NCBI RefSeq assembly: GCF_000003815.2
Contig: NC_049986.1
Location: 4,608,457 to 4,672,456, forward strand
Direction of reading: 5' to 3'
DNA from: Branchiostoma floridae
Lineage: Eukaryota; Chordata; Leptocardii; Amphioxiformes; Branchiostomatidae
DNA length: 64,000 nt
A program made the translations under genes and the position numbers. Below are positions 22,701 through 37,700 of the stretch, piece after piece. Each line of letters opens with the position of its first letter. Position 1 is the first letter of the stretch. The notes beneath the pieces are model-generated. The model searched no databases. It had not been told where the DNA came from and saw nothing but the letters and a program-made list of their open reading frames with translations.

Positions 22701-25700
22701 GACTCTGTCCAGCCTGCCACCTGAGTGTCAGACAGAAGACAGCTCCATGGACCAAGGAGAAGGTAAAACATGATACAGGGCTGCTATGGCCACATTGAAC
22801 TGTTAATAGGATGTGTGCAACATGACGATTGTACATGTTGGGGACATATCCATATACAAGATACCTCGGTGTCCCATGTGATATTAGGTTATGCAACTTA
22901 TGCTTAAGTCTATAACGACATTATATGCTAAATGCTGTACATGTGTGTTTAGATGGGACGTTTAATGTTGTGACAACTTCATTAAAAGGTAAAGTATTAT
23001 GGGGTGATTTTCATGTGGAACAAGATGTACATAGAGTACCTTTATTTGGCTGACATTATTTGATGTTTCCTGAACCCATCAGGTGAGGTCTCTGGGTCTG
23101 CACAACGTGGTAATAACCTGGCCAAATACTGGCTGGCTGCTAACATGTCCAACCTGAGTGAGCTAGGAGCCACCAGCACACTTCTGCAAGTGTGCTTGAC
23201 TTTGCCTCAGCTGAAACGGTTCATGGATCATCACAGTCAGCTGCTGGCAGGTCATTTGCAACTTCTCCCCACCAGTCTTCGGGATGCTGTTGCTCTCAGA
23301 CAAAAGTATGTGTATTTTTTTTGTTCATTTATATATCAAAGCTACTGGGGGATCACCTTGTTCCTTTAAGTTATTATCTGTAGGCTATACGTTTCTGTAT
23401 CTGTATCTAAATAGCCGGTATAACCGCCATTCGGCGTAACACACCAGCTTCGCAGGCACGCGGTGCTCGCAGGCACGTTTGCTATTTCTCACTGTATATA
23501 AATATGTGTCAGTCTAAAAACCACTTCATCATTCTTGGAATGTAACATCAATCTGTACTTTGTGTTTCCAGCCTGAAGGTTCTGACTGATGAGATAGGGA
23601 TTGTGTGGCACTTGATGTCATTACCTATATTGGAGCCATTGACTTCTGAGCGAGTGGACTCACTCACCAAAATCAGCTGTGCTTGTTTACATGTGGGTTT
23701 GGCAGTGACAGCAGCCCACACTGTAACATGCTCAGCAGCAAGTACACCTGCCAAGGGGAGCACCTCTCATCATCTTGAGGAGGACCATCTGCACTACACA
23801 GCCTCCATTGTACAGATGAGTGTAAGTAATCTAAATCCTCATTGTCCATTGAACATTGAATAGGTGAGCGCAAGTAATCTAAACCCTAATCCCCTGCCTT
23901 TGTGGTGAAGCGGGCCAAAGCTGTACTACCCTGTATACCAGGCTACGCAAGGATGTTTAAAAAAGTTGTGGTTTTTCACTGGACAAGGTTAAAGGTCACC
24001 CAAGGGAGAGGCTGCCATCTTTGAGAGCTTATCACAGAGGGATTGCAATCTGTGGTAGAAGTAGTGAAGTAGTTGATACTTTAACCCGCAGGGGAATAGA
24101 CTTCTGTTGTGCTCAGGAAACCTGTTGGAAGGGTAGTCAAGCCAGAACAATTACCGATATGTATACCCCAAAATGTGGGTGTCCCCAAGAGGAAAAGAGC
24201 AAATTTTATGACCTCTTTTCAGCCATGTTGTTTCAGTACCTGCCAGTGAAGTATGATTGATTTGTGGTGAGTATGTTGTGAGGCGAATGGTTTCTAAAGA
24301 GCCTGATCTCACAGCAAAGAGAGTACAAGAAGTCCAGTTAAGTAACATCGTAACACATGACATGAAGTATAAGATTTTCAAACTTGCTTGTAATATGAAG
24401 CCTGAAAACTAGGATGATTGTGATTGGGGAAAAGTGCATTACTGCCATTAGGCAAGATGATGGCTGTACTGCTGTACAGTTCTTACTACTTAAATCAGAA
24501 CTTTTTGTTTTGTGTTTTCCTTTCCAGTTAGACGTATTTGACTCCCTGTCAGCTTTGCTTCAAACTTCGGTGCGAACCAATGGAATGGTAAGTACTGGGT
24601 AATGAAGTTTCCCCTTGCAGCAGGCTTACTGAATGCAAGTAGCTTTTATATCACTAATTACTTTCTTTTGTTCCTATCTCTGCCACAAGTGTCAGCAGAA
24701 TAATTCAAACCCGAATGTCAAAAACACTCATTTGCATTGATCCCTGGCCCGTGAGCTTGCTCCCTTTGTTTACGATAATTTTCAGGATAGCGCCGCCTGG
24801 GGATGACGACTTGTGTAGGGCAATTTTAGTGATTTCAATGAGGTTTTGAATAGCTCCTTGGCAATTTTGAGGACTATTTTTTGAAATGATAGAAAAGGAA
24901 GAACAGTATCGACGACTAAAATTTATCAACATAAATGAAAGAACTACAAAAAACTCAAGTCATACTAGCATAAAAAGACCCACCAAAAAAACGGATGGTT
25001 CGAAAAAACTACCCAGGTTCGACCATCAGAAAACACGCCATTTTAACGAGGACCCTTCCAATTGTTAGTCCAACTCGAGCCCAAAAGTTAGTATTACTAT
25101 CACTAGTCAACTACGCCACAAAACCTCACAGTACTAGGGAAGAGTAAATACTAGTAGAACTCAAATCACGAAGCGCGTAATAACACGAGATGGAAATAAG
25201 CTGCAGGGCTGTCATTTCAAAAACCTTGAAGGCACAAAAACTCTATCGCTACAGTCCCTTCACCTTTTGGTCACCAAAGTAATTTTTTAAAACTGATACT
25301 ACCGGTAGTAGTATACACCAGCTGTTTGTAGAAAATGTAAACCCCTCCCATGGTGCAAAATGACGAACAATAATGCCTGCTTGCTTTTTTAGTTCACGGT
25401 ATTTACATGATAAGCAAGGGTGCAAAAAGCTTGCAACTGGACAGTTATCGCCTCATGCCAGTGACCTGCCAGCAGCTATTTGATTGGTCCTCGCTAGAAA
25501 CCTACTGAATGTCAAATAGTCTACACATTGGTCTTTACCTTCTTCTTCCCAATCCCTTTCCACATACGAAATGTCAATCCACATACGAAATGTCAATCTA
25601 TCCAGAGGTTCTAAAGTTATGATGACGACAGATATCTGGAATGCACAAATAGACACACACACACATGCACACCAAAACAATACAAGAAAAACAAATCATC

Positions 25701-28700
25701 CAGATATGAAGTAGTTGTTAACTTGTGCATTTGTAGCAGATTTAATTAGACATTCATGTACATGTACATTCTCTTGTCACAACTGTTTGGAATGTTGTTT
25801 TGTGTTACTGTAAATGCAGAAACTTTGGTGGTGGGTGGTTTAATGTTCACAGTTTTCGCGGTGACTCAGCAGCTTTACCGCTTTCAGTGGCAGTAAGAGA
25901 CTAAAGTGCATGGTGCTACCGCAAACTTAAAACCATCGCGCAAAGTCCTTTTCCCACTTCCGCGAAGTTAAGTCCCCGCAAACTTAAATGCATTTACAGT
26001 ATTCACAAAATTTGAACAGTATTCACAAAATTTGAAAGTCTTTTTTTGTCTGTACATCTTGCAGGTTTGGAAATGTACATGGCATATTGGGACACCATCC
26101 TACAATGCCTTGGGAATCTTCTTGAATATTTAGCAGCTAATGTTATTGTCTGATATCAATTTTTGAAAAATAACTTGATGTATTTGACTGTAGATGGTTC
26201 AGAATATCCGCCTGCTGGAGGCATGGTGCATTCTGGGTGCTCTACACATGGTGATGGGACTGTCATCAGCAGGGCAGGCAGAGAAGACTAAGGATCCTGT
26301 AGGAACCAGGAGGACTGATGTCACTGCAAAGACCAAGGATGCTACAACAACACGACCCCTTTCTGGCAAAGGGTAATTACCTTCGCCGAGAAGGTTATAT
26401 TTTCGGTTAAGGCCTCTTGTTGTGTCCCTATATGTAGGTCAACAGCATATTACTCAAGAAGCTGTGTATGGATTTTAATGATATTTGGTATTTGAGTAGC
26501 GGTTGCGGACAGGAAGGTCATGTTCGAAAATACTTAGCCTTTTTCCGTCAGGGCGGTAGCGGGCCAAACGTTCGCGTCCGCTTTCTTTTAAACAGCATAA
26601 CTTCCCTTCAATGGATCCTGATGATATTTGGTAGGTGGGTGGGGGTCAGAAAAACAAAGGTCAAGTTCAATATTGGGCTTCCTAGTGGCTGCCTAAGGTA
26701 CTGCAGCATGCTCTGGATATGATGTGGTCATGATTTTTGAGTGGTAGATAGCCCTTGGAGCAGAGTGTAAGTGCTGTGAGTTTGGACCCCCTAGCAGCTT
26801 TTTTGGAACTGCAGGCACCAATTTCCTTTTAAACTTTGGACGAGAATAACTCGAACGTGTAGACAGATCATAATGATTTATGGTATGTAGATAGAATAAA
26901 TGATGACTTACATAATGCAATACTAGTTATGCAAATCAACCGCTAATTTGCATTATTGGTTAATGAGGAAAGTTCATAAAACGATGCCAACAGCGTATAA
27001 CTCGAGAAGCTGTGTATGGATTTTGATGATATTTGGTATTTGAGTAGCGATTGTGGAAATGAAGGTCGAGTTCGAAAATGGTTAGCGTAGCATTTTTCTT
27101 CAGGTTGGTAGCAGGCCGAGTGTGTGCGTCCGTTTGTTTGTGGAATGCATTCCTCAAGAAGCCCTGAATGGATCGTGACAATATTTGGTAGGTGGGTAGG
27201 GGTCAGGAAAACGAAGGTCGTGTTCGATAGTGGGCCCCCTAGCGGCTTCCTAGGGTACTGCAGCAAAACTTCAATCTCGTGTTCTGAACATGCTGTGGTC
27301 GTGATATTTGAGTGGTAGATAGCTTGAGTGATGACTTACATAATGTAATACTAATTATGCAAATCAACAGCTATTTTGCACAATTAAAGAGGAAGTTAAT
27401 AAATCCATTGACTCCCATGACTTTCAAACTTGTCACATATGTAACTGAGAAAGAGAGAAATGACACTTGCTATTGGGGTAGGTACTCTTTAGTAATACAT
27501 GAATAAGACCTTAAAGGCATGATTATTTGGCGAAGGGATGTGTTCTTGGAACTCTAGTTACTAATGAAGTTTTTTTACATTTGTATAAACAAGCTTTTCA
27601 AAGAAAAATTTTGTTTATTTAGTTGGACTGCCATTGCTTGACTGTGGCATTTTTGGTGCATTGGACTTCTAGTATTTGTCTGCCGCAACAGCCTTGTTAC
27701 CTCAACATACGGCTCGTTCTCAACACTCATGCACGGCCCATGACCACAGTGGTCCATTCTTGTACGGGGGGGATTTTGTAAGATTCATTTTTGGGTTAAA
27801 CCGTCATTAGTAAAACTGATTTTTCACTCGGGTGATTTTGGAACAGTCTATTGTTGCATGGGGAAGAAGATGGCTGTAATATGCTGTATTTGCTCTCAAG
27901 CAAATGTCGGCCTTTCTAGTTTGTAGGTTATATCCTTGACTTTGCTAGCACGTCACTGGAACTACTGCGCCTGCGCGAAAAGTATAGACATGCTAATCTC
28001 CCAGTTTACTAAAGGTCCGCATTTAAGAAGGTGTGTACGTTTTACATGAAACCATGTCTCTAAAATATACTGTGCAACAAGTGGGATTTCAATGCAACGT
28101 TAAAAAAAGCAACCAGTGTTCGCGCAGGCGCAGTACGTTCTACCGACATGTTGACTTTGCTTGACCTGCTTCAGAAATGCAACCTACTATAATTTTATCC
28201 GCGTCGATATCAGTCACCTTCTAGTCCTTAACTCCCTTCTGGAATCCCCATAGGCCGAAAACTGTACTCTGCTACCTTGAACCATAGTGGCCGTATTAGC
28301 CCGGAATTCCCAACAACCTTATATTTGGGCAAAATCTCATGGTATGTTGACTATTGATGTTAGCTGATTTGAAATGTATCAAAATGATAAAACATGTGCC
28401 TGTATGTAACATACATATGGCTTACATTCCTTACCAGTATCTAATCATAAATGGCACAAGCAGAGTTTATCACCACTCAGAAAATGTTGTATTTTCGTGG
28501 TATGTTCTTTGATTTTTAAAGACCTTGATGTTGCCCTCCACACAGATATCAGATTGGGATGGATGGTCTTATTGTTGCCCTGGCTTCCCATGGTTTATCC
28601 CAGCTCAAGAGTCTGTTTGATGACTTCCATCTGGAGTACCAGAGTCAGGTAAGAAACTTTAAGCAGAGGGGGGATAAATTGGGCGAAGAAACGAGAAGAA

Positions 28701-31700
28701 GCCAAACAAATGTATTTGAATAGTTTAAGAACCCATGTTTTAGAAACCATTACAATGTCCCATGTGTACTGTATTACGTCCTTTTGTATCTATATACCTG
28801 TACTTTGCCCGATAGGGCATGAATGTGCAATAAAGGCTACTACTATAGACATCACCTGGACGTGCAAATGGATCACTACAAAATGTCCATTTCACAGAGG
28901 TGCATTTGTAAAAAAGAATAGTAAGAAATTCAGACTTTCCTGTTTTGCTCTTGAACATATAGCTTCTGAATCAGCATAATTTACCTTCACTGAATAATTA
29001 AGTCATATTTGTTTACCACATGTTGACTTTGCAGATGACATCTAACCAGTTCAGCCAGTACCAGAAAGTGGACATACACACCAGGTACACTGCCTGGGAG
29101 CGGATCCAGCTCCTGACTGATCATGTTCCCATGGTTTCACTCCTCTTTCATATCTTCACATCAGCTTACAAAAAGGTTTGGAACCAACAGTTCTCACTCT
29201 TCCTTACACAATGACTGTTTACAAGTTTGAAAATGTAAGAAAACTGTATACATGTAGGTTATAAAATTTCATGGAGACAGAAGGAGATGACAATGATGAC
29301 AATGATAATGATGATAAACATAGTCTAGACTTTCTAGTTAAGATTTGCAATGGTTCAATAGATTTTTATTTATTTATTCAATAGATTGTTGTGGAAGCTG
29401 TACGTACGAGGGTGGTTCAAAAAGTAATGTTACTAGTTTTATAACAGGCTCATTTTTTCATGGAAAGAGTTGAAATTTGGCACAAAGTTAAGAGCATATA
29501 AAAATTATCCTCTTGGGATTAGAATATCTCAATTGATTTTTTTATCGTTCAAATTTTTATGAGAAATTCTTCATTGGGACCTCACCCCTAGAAGCTTCTT
29601 AGAAGATCAGTTCCTCTAGATCTGACCTTCTTATAGCTACTGTAGGAAGCCGATATTTCACCTGTATACATGTAATAAGGTAGCAGAACACAGTTTTTCG
29701 CCTATGGAGATGCACATGGTTAAGGACCCCAAAGTAAGGTGATACGACGACTTAAAAATATACCAGGGTGCATATGTTGGAGTTCAAGGTAGAATCTACA
29801 AAATATGTGAAAATGAGCTTAAGTTTGTCTGCTCTTTTTCCCAGAAAACACTTTGATTTGACCCCCAGCAGAGGTCACCATATAGTACTGCAGCCGACAC
29901 ATGGAAGTAGCCTGAAGTAGCAGATTCGTGCGCGAAATTCTACCCAGCCAAACAAACAATCATCGTAACCCAACTCATACAGTCTCAAAACTTACGTAAT
30001 CCTCTACTATCTACCACAGTTTCCGACTTGCTGACGTGCACAGAAAAATTTCTATGGCATTTCAAGAACTGCGACGCCCTATTTTGTGCCGACCTACTTT
30101 TGTCCACAGGGGTCACCCATAAATACTGTGTTATGCGACCATAACAAATGTCTCTATAGGTCACATTCTAATTTTCATTTCTGAACTCCCAATGATTCAT
30201 CTTTTAAAGCTGCTAAAAAGGAGTGAGTTACTATGTTACAGGCAGCCAAATACATGATTTATTCATTAAAGGTGTTGTAGAGTGCTTTTCCATTGACCAA
30301 AAGAAATGAAAATTAGCACAGTTATTGACTGTTTCAAGACCCAAAAGTTTGATTTCTTTCAGTTTATTAAAAAGTTAAAAAAGTTTCTTAAAAAGTCCAC
30401 TTAGGAAACTTCGCTTCACCCAAGGTAGGAAAAAATATGATTGGATTTCAAAGGTAAAAATTGGCATGTGCCTTATGGAGACATTGAACTATATACATGT
30501 GCAGTTTCAGTTTTATACAAAGAGACTATCAATTGCGCATTACATGTAATTGAACCTCTAATTTCTTTCGACGGGATACAAGTGTGGTAATCTTGAACTC
30601 AACTCAGTGTTGAGTGCGATAAATCTCAGTCTCAAGATATATTATATGCCTTTACCTTTGTGCCAAATTTCAACTCATTCGATTAAAAAATGAGCCTTAT
30701 AAAACTAGTGACATTACTTTTTCAACCCTCCTCGTGTAATAGGCTAATATGTAGAATCTATGGCTATGAAAGATATTTATTGACTTAAATTGTCCTTTAG
30801 TATGACTCACCAGTAAATATTATCTTGCATCTAGGCCTGTGTCCTACAACGGCAAAGGAAAGGATCGTTAAGTTCGGAGCCAGTAGGGAGCTCAGATTCC
30901 AACACCTTTTATGAAGATGATTTCAGCAGCTCAGAACAGAGCAGTGAAGGTGAAGGAACAAGATTATCAGTTCTTCTTCTATCTATTAATCATTATAGAT
31001 TTGCATAGAATTGAAGCAGTTTGAGCATGTTTACGTGTACAATTGCATCTTACATTTGTATTGTGACAACCTTGTAGAAAAAAATAACATAGTATATACA
31101 TGTATTAATCTTTTCCCTGTTGAAATAGCCTTTTGGCCCAAATATATTTTGAAAACGTTGCTGGGCAACATAGAGAACGTTATGTATAATGTTGTGTTCA
31201 ACTTGGCACATTAAACTGGTTGGTTTAAAAACTGTGGATTTCGACAAATTTCACATTAATTTAGATTACTAAGTATGTATGCATCTATCATCTCTTTTTA
31301 AACTCTTGCAAGTCGAGTCACGTGAGGTCTTGCGAGGTCGAGCCAAATATGGAAACCTGGGCATAAATGATCACCAATTGCAGACAGTCAATCACCTTGA
31401 TTGACAACGACAAAGGAGCGCATTGTGGATATCCAGGATGCGCTCTGATTTAAAGCGGTTCCTGTTCAGAGTGCTTCCTGAATAGGTCACCTTATGATGA
31501 AGAGAGAACTAAATTAATGCAGATCATGAGATGATTAAGTGAAAAACATTACCCAAGATGAGAGTTATTCCATGTACTTATGTCATGTCTTGACTAGTTT
31601 CTGCTGACACATAAATTTGGCACAAAAAATCTGGAATATCAACAATTACTGGATCATATTTCCATTGTCTCTGCATGAATTTCAATCTATCGGTATGGGC

Positions 31701-34700
31701 ATGTGTGTCAATGATTCAATTTTTTTATCATATAAATTTTTGGTATACAGAACATCCAAGTTTATTTTTAGCGTATTTGAGTATGTTTGCCCTTTTGGCA
31801 AGAATTCCAGACTGACTGTTGCACAGATATCGATAGAGTTATACTTATAGTGCCTGGTGGTGTAGGCAGCAGCATGGTGTGGGGCAGTATAAGCACCAGA
31901 GGAAATGCAAGGTTAGTTGTCATCCCAGGTAACCTCAGTGCAGTGAGATATAAAGACACAGTTCTCCATTCAGTCGCAATGTCTTTAATATGGGAGACAA
32001 CACCCGTCCACACAGAGCAAAGACCATATACACATGTAGCAGACTACCTCCAAGAGGCAGACAGTCTTAGGATGGAATGGCCTTCCAACAGAAGATATAG
32101 CTAATATCTGATTGAACATATCTTGAGTCAAATTGTTTGTTTGAATAAAGAGTAACAGAGGCCCTGATTAATGTGTGCTGCTTAATCAAGTGTGTGATGT
32201 CAGTAGGGTAAATTTGGCACTATCTTTTTGTGACTCCCCAATGTAGGCCAGGTGCTTGTTCCATGAATTTACGATCATGTTGTATGAAGTTGGATATCAT
32301 ACAAACATGTATGAAAGGAAATTACTCAAGCTTTCTAATTATATTGAAATGATGCAGAAACGATGGAAATATGACCAAAGGAAATTGATATTCCAAGCTT
32401 TTCGTGCCAAGTTTACATACATCAATCAAAAGAAACCTCAGAATTACGACTTAAGAATACAAAACATGTATAGACATTGTATAAGAATAAGTACACATTC
32501 AGCTCCTTATTGTATTGCAGTGTATTTTGATATTCAACGGTATACATGTACATGTAGCATAGAACCAACGTGTAGGTTGTATTAGATTTGTCTTCATAAG
32601 TAGGAAGAGGAATGATACATGTATAAAGCTTTGACTTACATGATTGTAGATTGTGCCTTCCCTCATTATTGTATGGAATCTACCACTGCAGCAGCAGAAC
32701 ACAGTGGACCACTACTGCTAGAACCTACCTGGCCTGTATTAGATTAATGTTACTTTTATATATAGCCAGTTGTCTTGTATTGTGCAATACAGTCATTATT
32801 GCCTTACATGTATCCACTACAGTCGTTGTGCAATAGACTTTGACTTCACTTGACTTGACCTTTCCCCCTGATAGAGGAGTGTTCTCAGTGGTGAGTTATA
32901 GAAACTGGAAGGTGTCGAGTCTGTCTGGTCACAGTCAAACCTTCATTCAACTGACTTAAGTAGGAGCCATGTGATTCACCATCATGTCAGATGCAAATTC
33001 TTTTATGTACAAAATTATCTAAATATTTTGTACCAACTTTTCTCTAGAAATGTTGTTGTCTCTTGATGTTTCAGAAGATGAGGAAGATGATGATGACAGT
33101 GAGCTGATACTTGGTCATTGGTTCGAAGAGACCATTTCCCCACAACAAGAGGACGAGCTGGTCCAGGATACAACAGATCCCTCTTCTGTCCCTGATGGCA
33201 CGCCCCAGAGACAGGAGTTTAAGGGCGTGGCCAGTTTGGATGCAGTCAAACTAGCAACAGACAGAAGTGATCCAGAAACTGTGAGTACAGTCAGCAAACA
33301 GTTTGGTCTGTAGTATTCCTGTGTAATGTCATTGCTTACATGACAATGACATGTTGTACTGACTTTGTAACATGTATTTCAGTTGCTGTCATTGGCTACT
33401 GAGGTCCTTACCTTCATCACTACCTACCTGGTCAACTCCACCTGCCTTCCTGCCAAACAGTATTTCAGGTAAGATTGGGAACACTGATTAGTGAGAGTTT
33501 TACAATGTAAGTCATTCATGGGAAACCTTGTAATCTGCCATCTTCAGAAGAAGAGCGGTATCTTTTTTCTGAGGCTGACAAATTCAGGTACATGTACATG
33601 TAAGAAATTATGCTAAATGAGTTAATGTACTCATATGAGTCATAACATGTATGAAATAAAAGTTTCCTTGACATTCCATCTGATACCATACTTCACAAAT
33701 GACCGTTACTCAGATTCTTCTCTTCCTAAATAATTCCCCTTTTGGACGTACATGACATTGTATGTACCTGAATGTCTGACTTACTGGCTTCTTTTTTCAG
33801 TGCGTCATTGTCTGACCAACAAATGGCAGCAGTAGCCATTGTCATTAAAGATCTGGACCGGGAATATACTGACACTGAAGGTGAGAAAATAAACATGCTT
33901 TGTTTTTTTGTTTCTCAATAGCCATGTATCATTAAAAAATTGATGTGTCTGACGACTCTGCTGTATTGGGCATGGATTGGGACCCTTTCTGGTCTGCTTT
34001 CAACGCGGCCGTGACCGCGTCGGACAGGTGACTGTCTTGGGAAGGTTGCTTAATGGTTGCATCTATGGGAAAACTTTTTGGAACTGAGAGAAAGTGGCCA
34101 TTATAGTTAGGTGACCAGCTTAAAGAGGTGACTGTTTGGGTAGGTTTGACTTCACCTATAAATGTGTTTGCTAATTTCATCCTTTCTTGAAAATTTACTC
34201 TATCTTAAAGAAAGTTCCCTGTATTTTAGGCAATGAAAATGACCTGTGCAGGGCTTCATGACACCTTAGTTACATTAATTAACATTTGTGTATGTGGTTA
34301 TGACAACAACTGTTGTTTTAGCTAAATTGTAAGCCTTTATGAGTAGTTATGTTTTTTTTTGTGTAGCCTGGTGGTTGCAGGGCCTGTCCTCAACCCTGCT
34401 GTGGTTCCTCCATCAGCTGCTCGTCACAGATGTGCTCCCAGCACCTATTCAGGTACAGATGTACATGTCAGTCTAACACCTTCAATAGAACCAGGGACCG
34501 TATGGTATCATGATGATGATGATGATGATGGTATTTAATGAGAGGGGAGGGCTGGTTGTCTGAGGGACGCGTTAAAATTTTTTTGCTAGGCCCTCCCCCC
34601 AAGTCAAAATTTTTTTGCTAGGCCCTCCCCCCTGCTATCAACTTTGAAAACATATTCAAGATCTAATAAATCACTGTTCTCCAATTTGGAGATGTGCTTT

Positions 34701-37700
34701 GCGTCATACATGTACCTACATTTTAAGGGCCCTAGAGGTAAATTTTGCTGGCAGACTAATCTAGTGTTTAATAACGATTCTGTAAGTGAAAAAGGTTTTC
34801 GAGGGCGATGCATAAGCCCTGCTCCCTCACGTTATGCATTTTTACTGTGTCCAGCGCCGGCCTTGGGCATTCTCTTGCGGAGGTCCAGAAAAATTGTGAA
34901 ATCTGGACCCTCTGAACTGCCGTTTCTTGGATTTTAAGAGACAAATTTTACAGGTAGACCAAGCTAACTTTTTCCTTGGCCCTCCCTCCAAGTCAAAAAA
35001 TTTTTGCTAGTCCCTTAATTCCCCTGGCTCAATATTGTTTTTTTATTAGGACCTCCCCCCACCCCCCAACAATCCCCCCCCCCTCGCTAAATGCCGTATG
35101 GTCCCTAATACTATTGTTCTGGCATGTTCAAGAATTTCCACCACTACCCCTTGGAAATGTAGACTCTGATTCAGTACAATAAGAGTCATGTGACTCTGAG
35201 TCAGTCTTTTCAAGCAAGATCTGTATTTTTGTACTGTAAGAAATACAGTAATAATAGTGTGATATGCAATTTTGATGTTGTACAGCTGCTCTAGATATTT
35301 AACATGTTCTGTAGCTACCTCCAAATGGTTGAGTTTAATAATGGGTTTTGCCATGACAAGAAAAACAAGATTTCTGTTGCATTTATCATGTTAGAACTCT
35401 GCTACCTTTTTGGTAAGGGAGTACAGTGAAATGTTGCCTATAGAGGAGGCTGAATGTTGTGTTTAGAAGAGACTTGGCTGCATTTTATCAATATTGTTAC
35501 AAAAGCTGTTGCTATACTTCTGTAATTATTCTAAAATGCGATTTAGTTTGGCTTGCTTAGCAAACTGCGCAAAAGATTATGACATCTTGATCATGTGATA
35601 CACAGTTCGAGCACTGTTTATCTGAGGTGAACCAATCAGAGCTTAGAATAGGCAGCCTTGTTTGCATACAGCAGGGCTCCCCTCTGGTTTGTATACAGGC
35701 CCAGCAATTTGAAACTATAGCAGGTTTGTCCTTTTATGCAAAACCTCATTACCTCATTAGGTTTCAGCTTGCAATCATGCTCTGTCCTTGTCTTTGAGCC
35801 TGTTCACACTCGGAAAAACGATTCGAATAAAACATGTTATCCGAATAAAACCACCCGATCCGAATAAGTTTCTGCAGTGTGAACGCTCCTAAATCACAAA
35901 CGTTATTTTGTCGAAATGAATCCTTCGCGATCCATCTCGGGGAGGTGGATAGAACTGCAGGAGGTGGGTAGAACTGTGCTGCGGAAAGTCTCCATTCGTG
36001 CGATTCAGCAGTGTCGCGCAAGTAGATAGGATTCAGCAGGAACGCGCAACTGGATAGGATTCCACTAGTACAGGGGTATGACGTCATGCATCCGCATCGC
36101 ATGGGAAAAACAACACATGCCAGATTGCTTCGTTTTTCAGCTAGCATTTTCCACCGTATTTCAGCAAGCATTTTCCATACATCCAACAAGAATGAGCGGA
36201 AAGAAAGGGAAATCTTTATAAGTCGCCAAGTGGACGCTGGAACAAATGAAGCTGCTCATTTCTATCTGGGGGCGGGAGGAGATGTGGAAAAAGCTCGGGG
36301 AGGTCCATAAAAACAGGGACATTTATGAAGATATATCCAAAGAAATGGCAGAGCATGGAGATGAGAACTCCCTCGACCAGTACAGAAATAAAGTGAAGAA
36401 TCTCACCTCCAACTACCGCGAGACGTAGCGATATGTCTATGAAACGCAATGTTTTATTTGGATAAGACTGAGGGCGCACTAATCGGATTGCCTAAGAGCA
36501 GTGTGAACACAATTTTGGATTGGATAGAAAATTTTTATTCAGATAAATGATTCATTCGAATCGTTTTTCTGAGTGTGAACGGTGTCATAATTTGATTCTG
36601 AATGCTGAGTCCACTTTTATAGGGCACAAGTGGACAAATGATGCTGGCATAACTCCGTGCATAAACCTTAAAAATAAACCAATAAAGACCAATTTGAAAT
36701 TAAATCTTGAAAAACAAGTTTTTAACAAGGTCAACATATGCGAAAGGTGCTGACATTGATTGTTTTTAAGCATAGCGAGAAAACAGTTTTACCAATTTCT
36801 TGGCATGTTGCAATGTGTTTAGAGAGGACAGCCTCTAAGTGTAGGTCTTCCAAATCAAGATGAGGCCATTTGATGCCCTTCTGATGGAAATGGTTCCCAA
36901 CATACACGTACACATGTATTACATTGTCTAGACGGAGGTTGTGATTTTGTGTGAGAAACAGCTTCGGGAGTTTTCCTAAACATCTCCCACCATTTCAACC
37001 AGTGATTCTTCTGGACAGTCCTTTATCATCATAAATGTCATTAACTGTGAGAGATTTTCGTTCTGTACAGGTTAATCTTCTTTCCCACCTTGGTGTGTCC
37101 CCACGAGAGACTGGGCCCTGGCCCTTACATCTGAAGCCCCATTGCCTGGCTGTGTTAACACGATATCTGCTGCTCCAGCAAAGGAAGCTGAGTCCCACTG
37201 CTGATAACACTGACATTCTGAACATCTGGGAGAGGTCAGAACAATGTTGTCTATTCCACTTTATTCCACATGCAATGTATCTATTATATGCATAGTACAT
37301 CATTTCTAAAGTTAACCCTAAAACCCATGAATCTGCAGGATGGTACATATGGCTGATTTGAAGAGAATGAACAGACTGAATGGTGTGAAAGATGGCTAGA
37401 AAAATTGCTGTGATTCAAAAGTGTCAGCTAGCTCTTTTGCTACTCTTGAACAGAAGATGGTGCAGTGCATGGTCCTTTTTTCTCTTAATTCATCTGTGAT
37501 ATTCATTACTGTTTTCTGCATGAAGGTTTCTTGACACTCTGAAGAACAAGTCAATAAACCAGGACACTTCTGCAGACACAGATGGTGAGTGTATAATGTA
37601 CATTTACCAGTGCTCATCCTGCATCATCCTTTTACCTTTCTCATCGGAGATTGGATTTATCTACTTCCTTTAGAAAAATACTATTAGATAATTTAGATGT

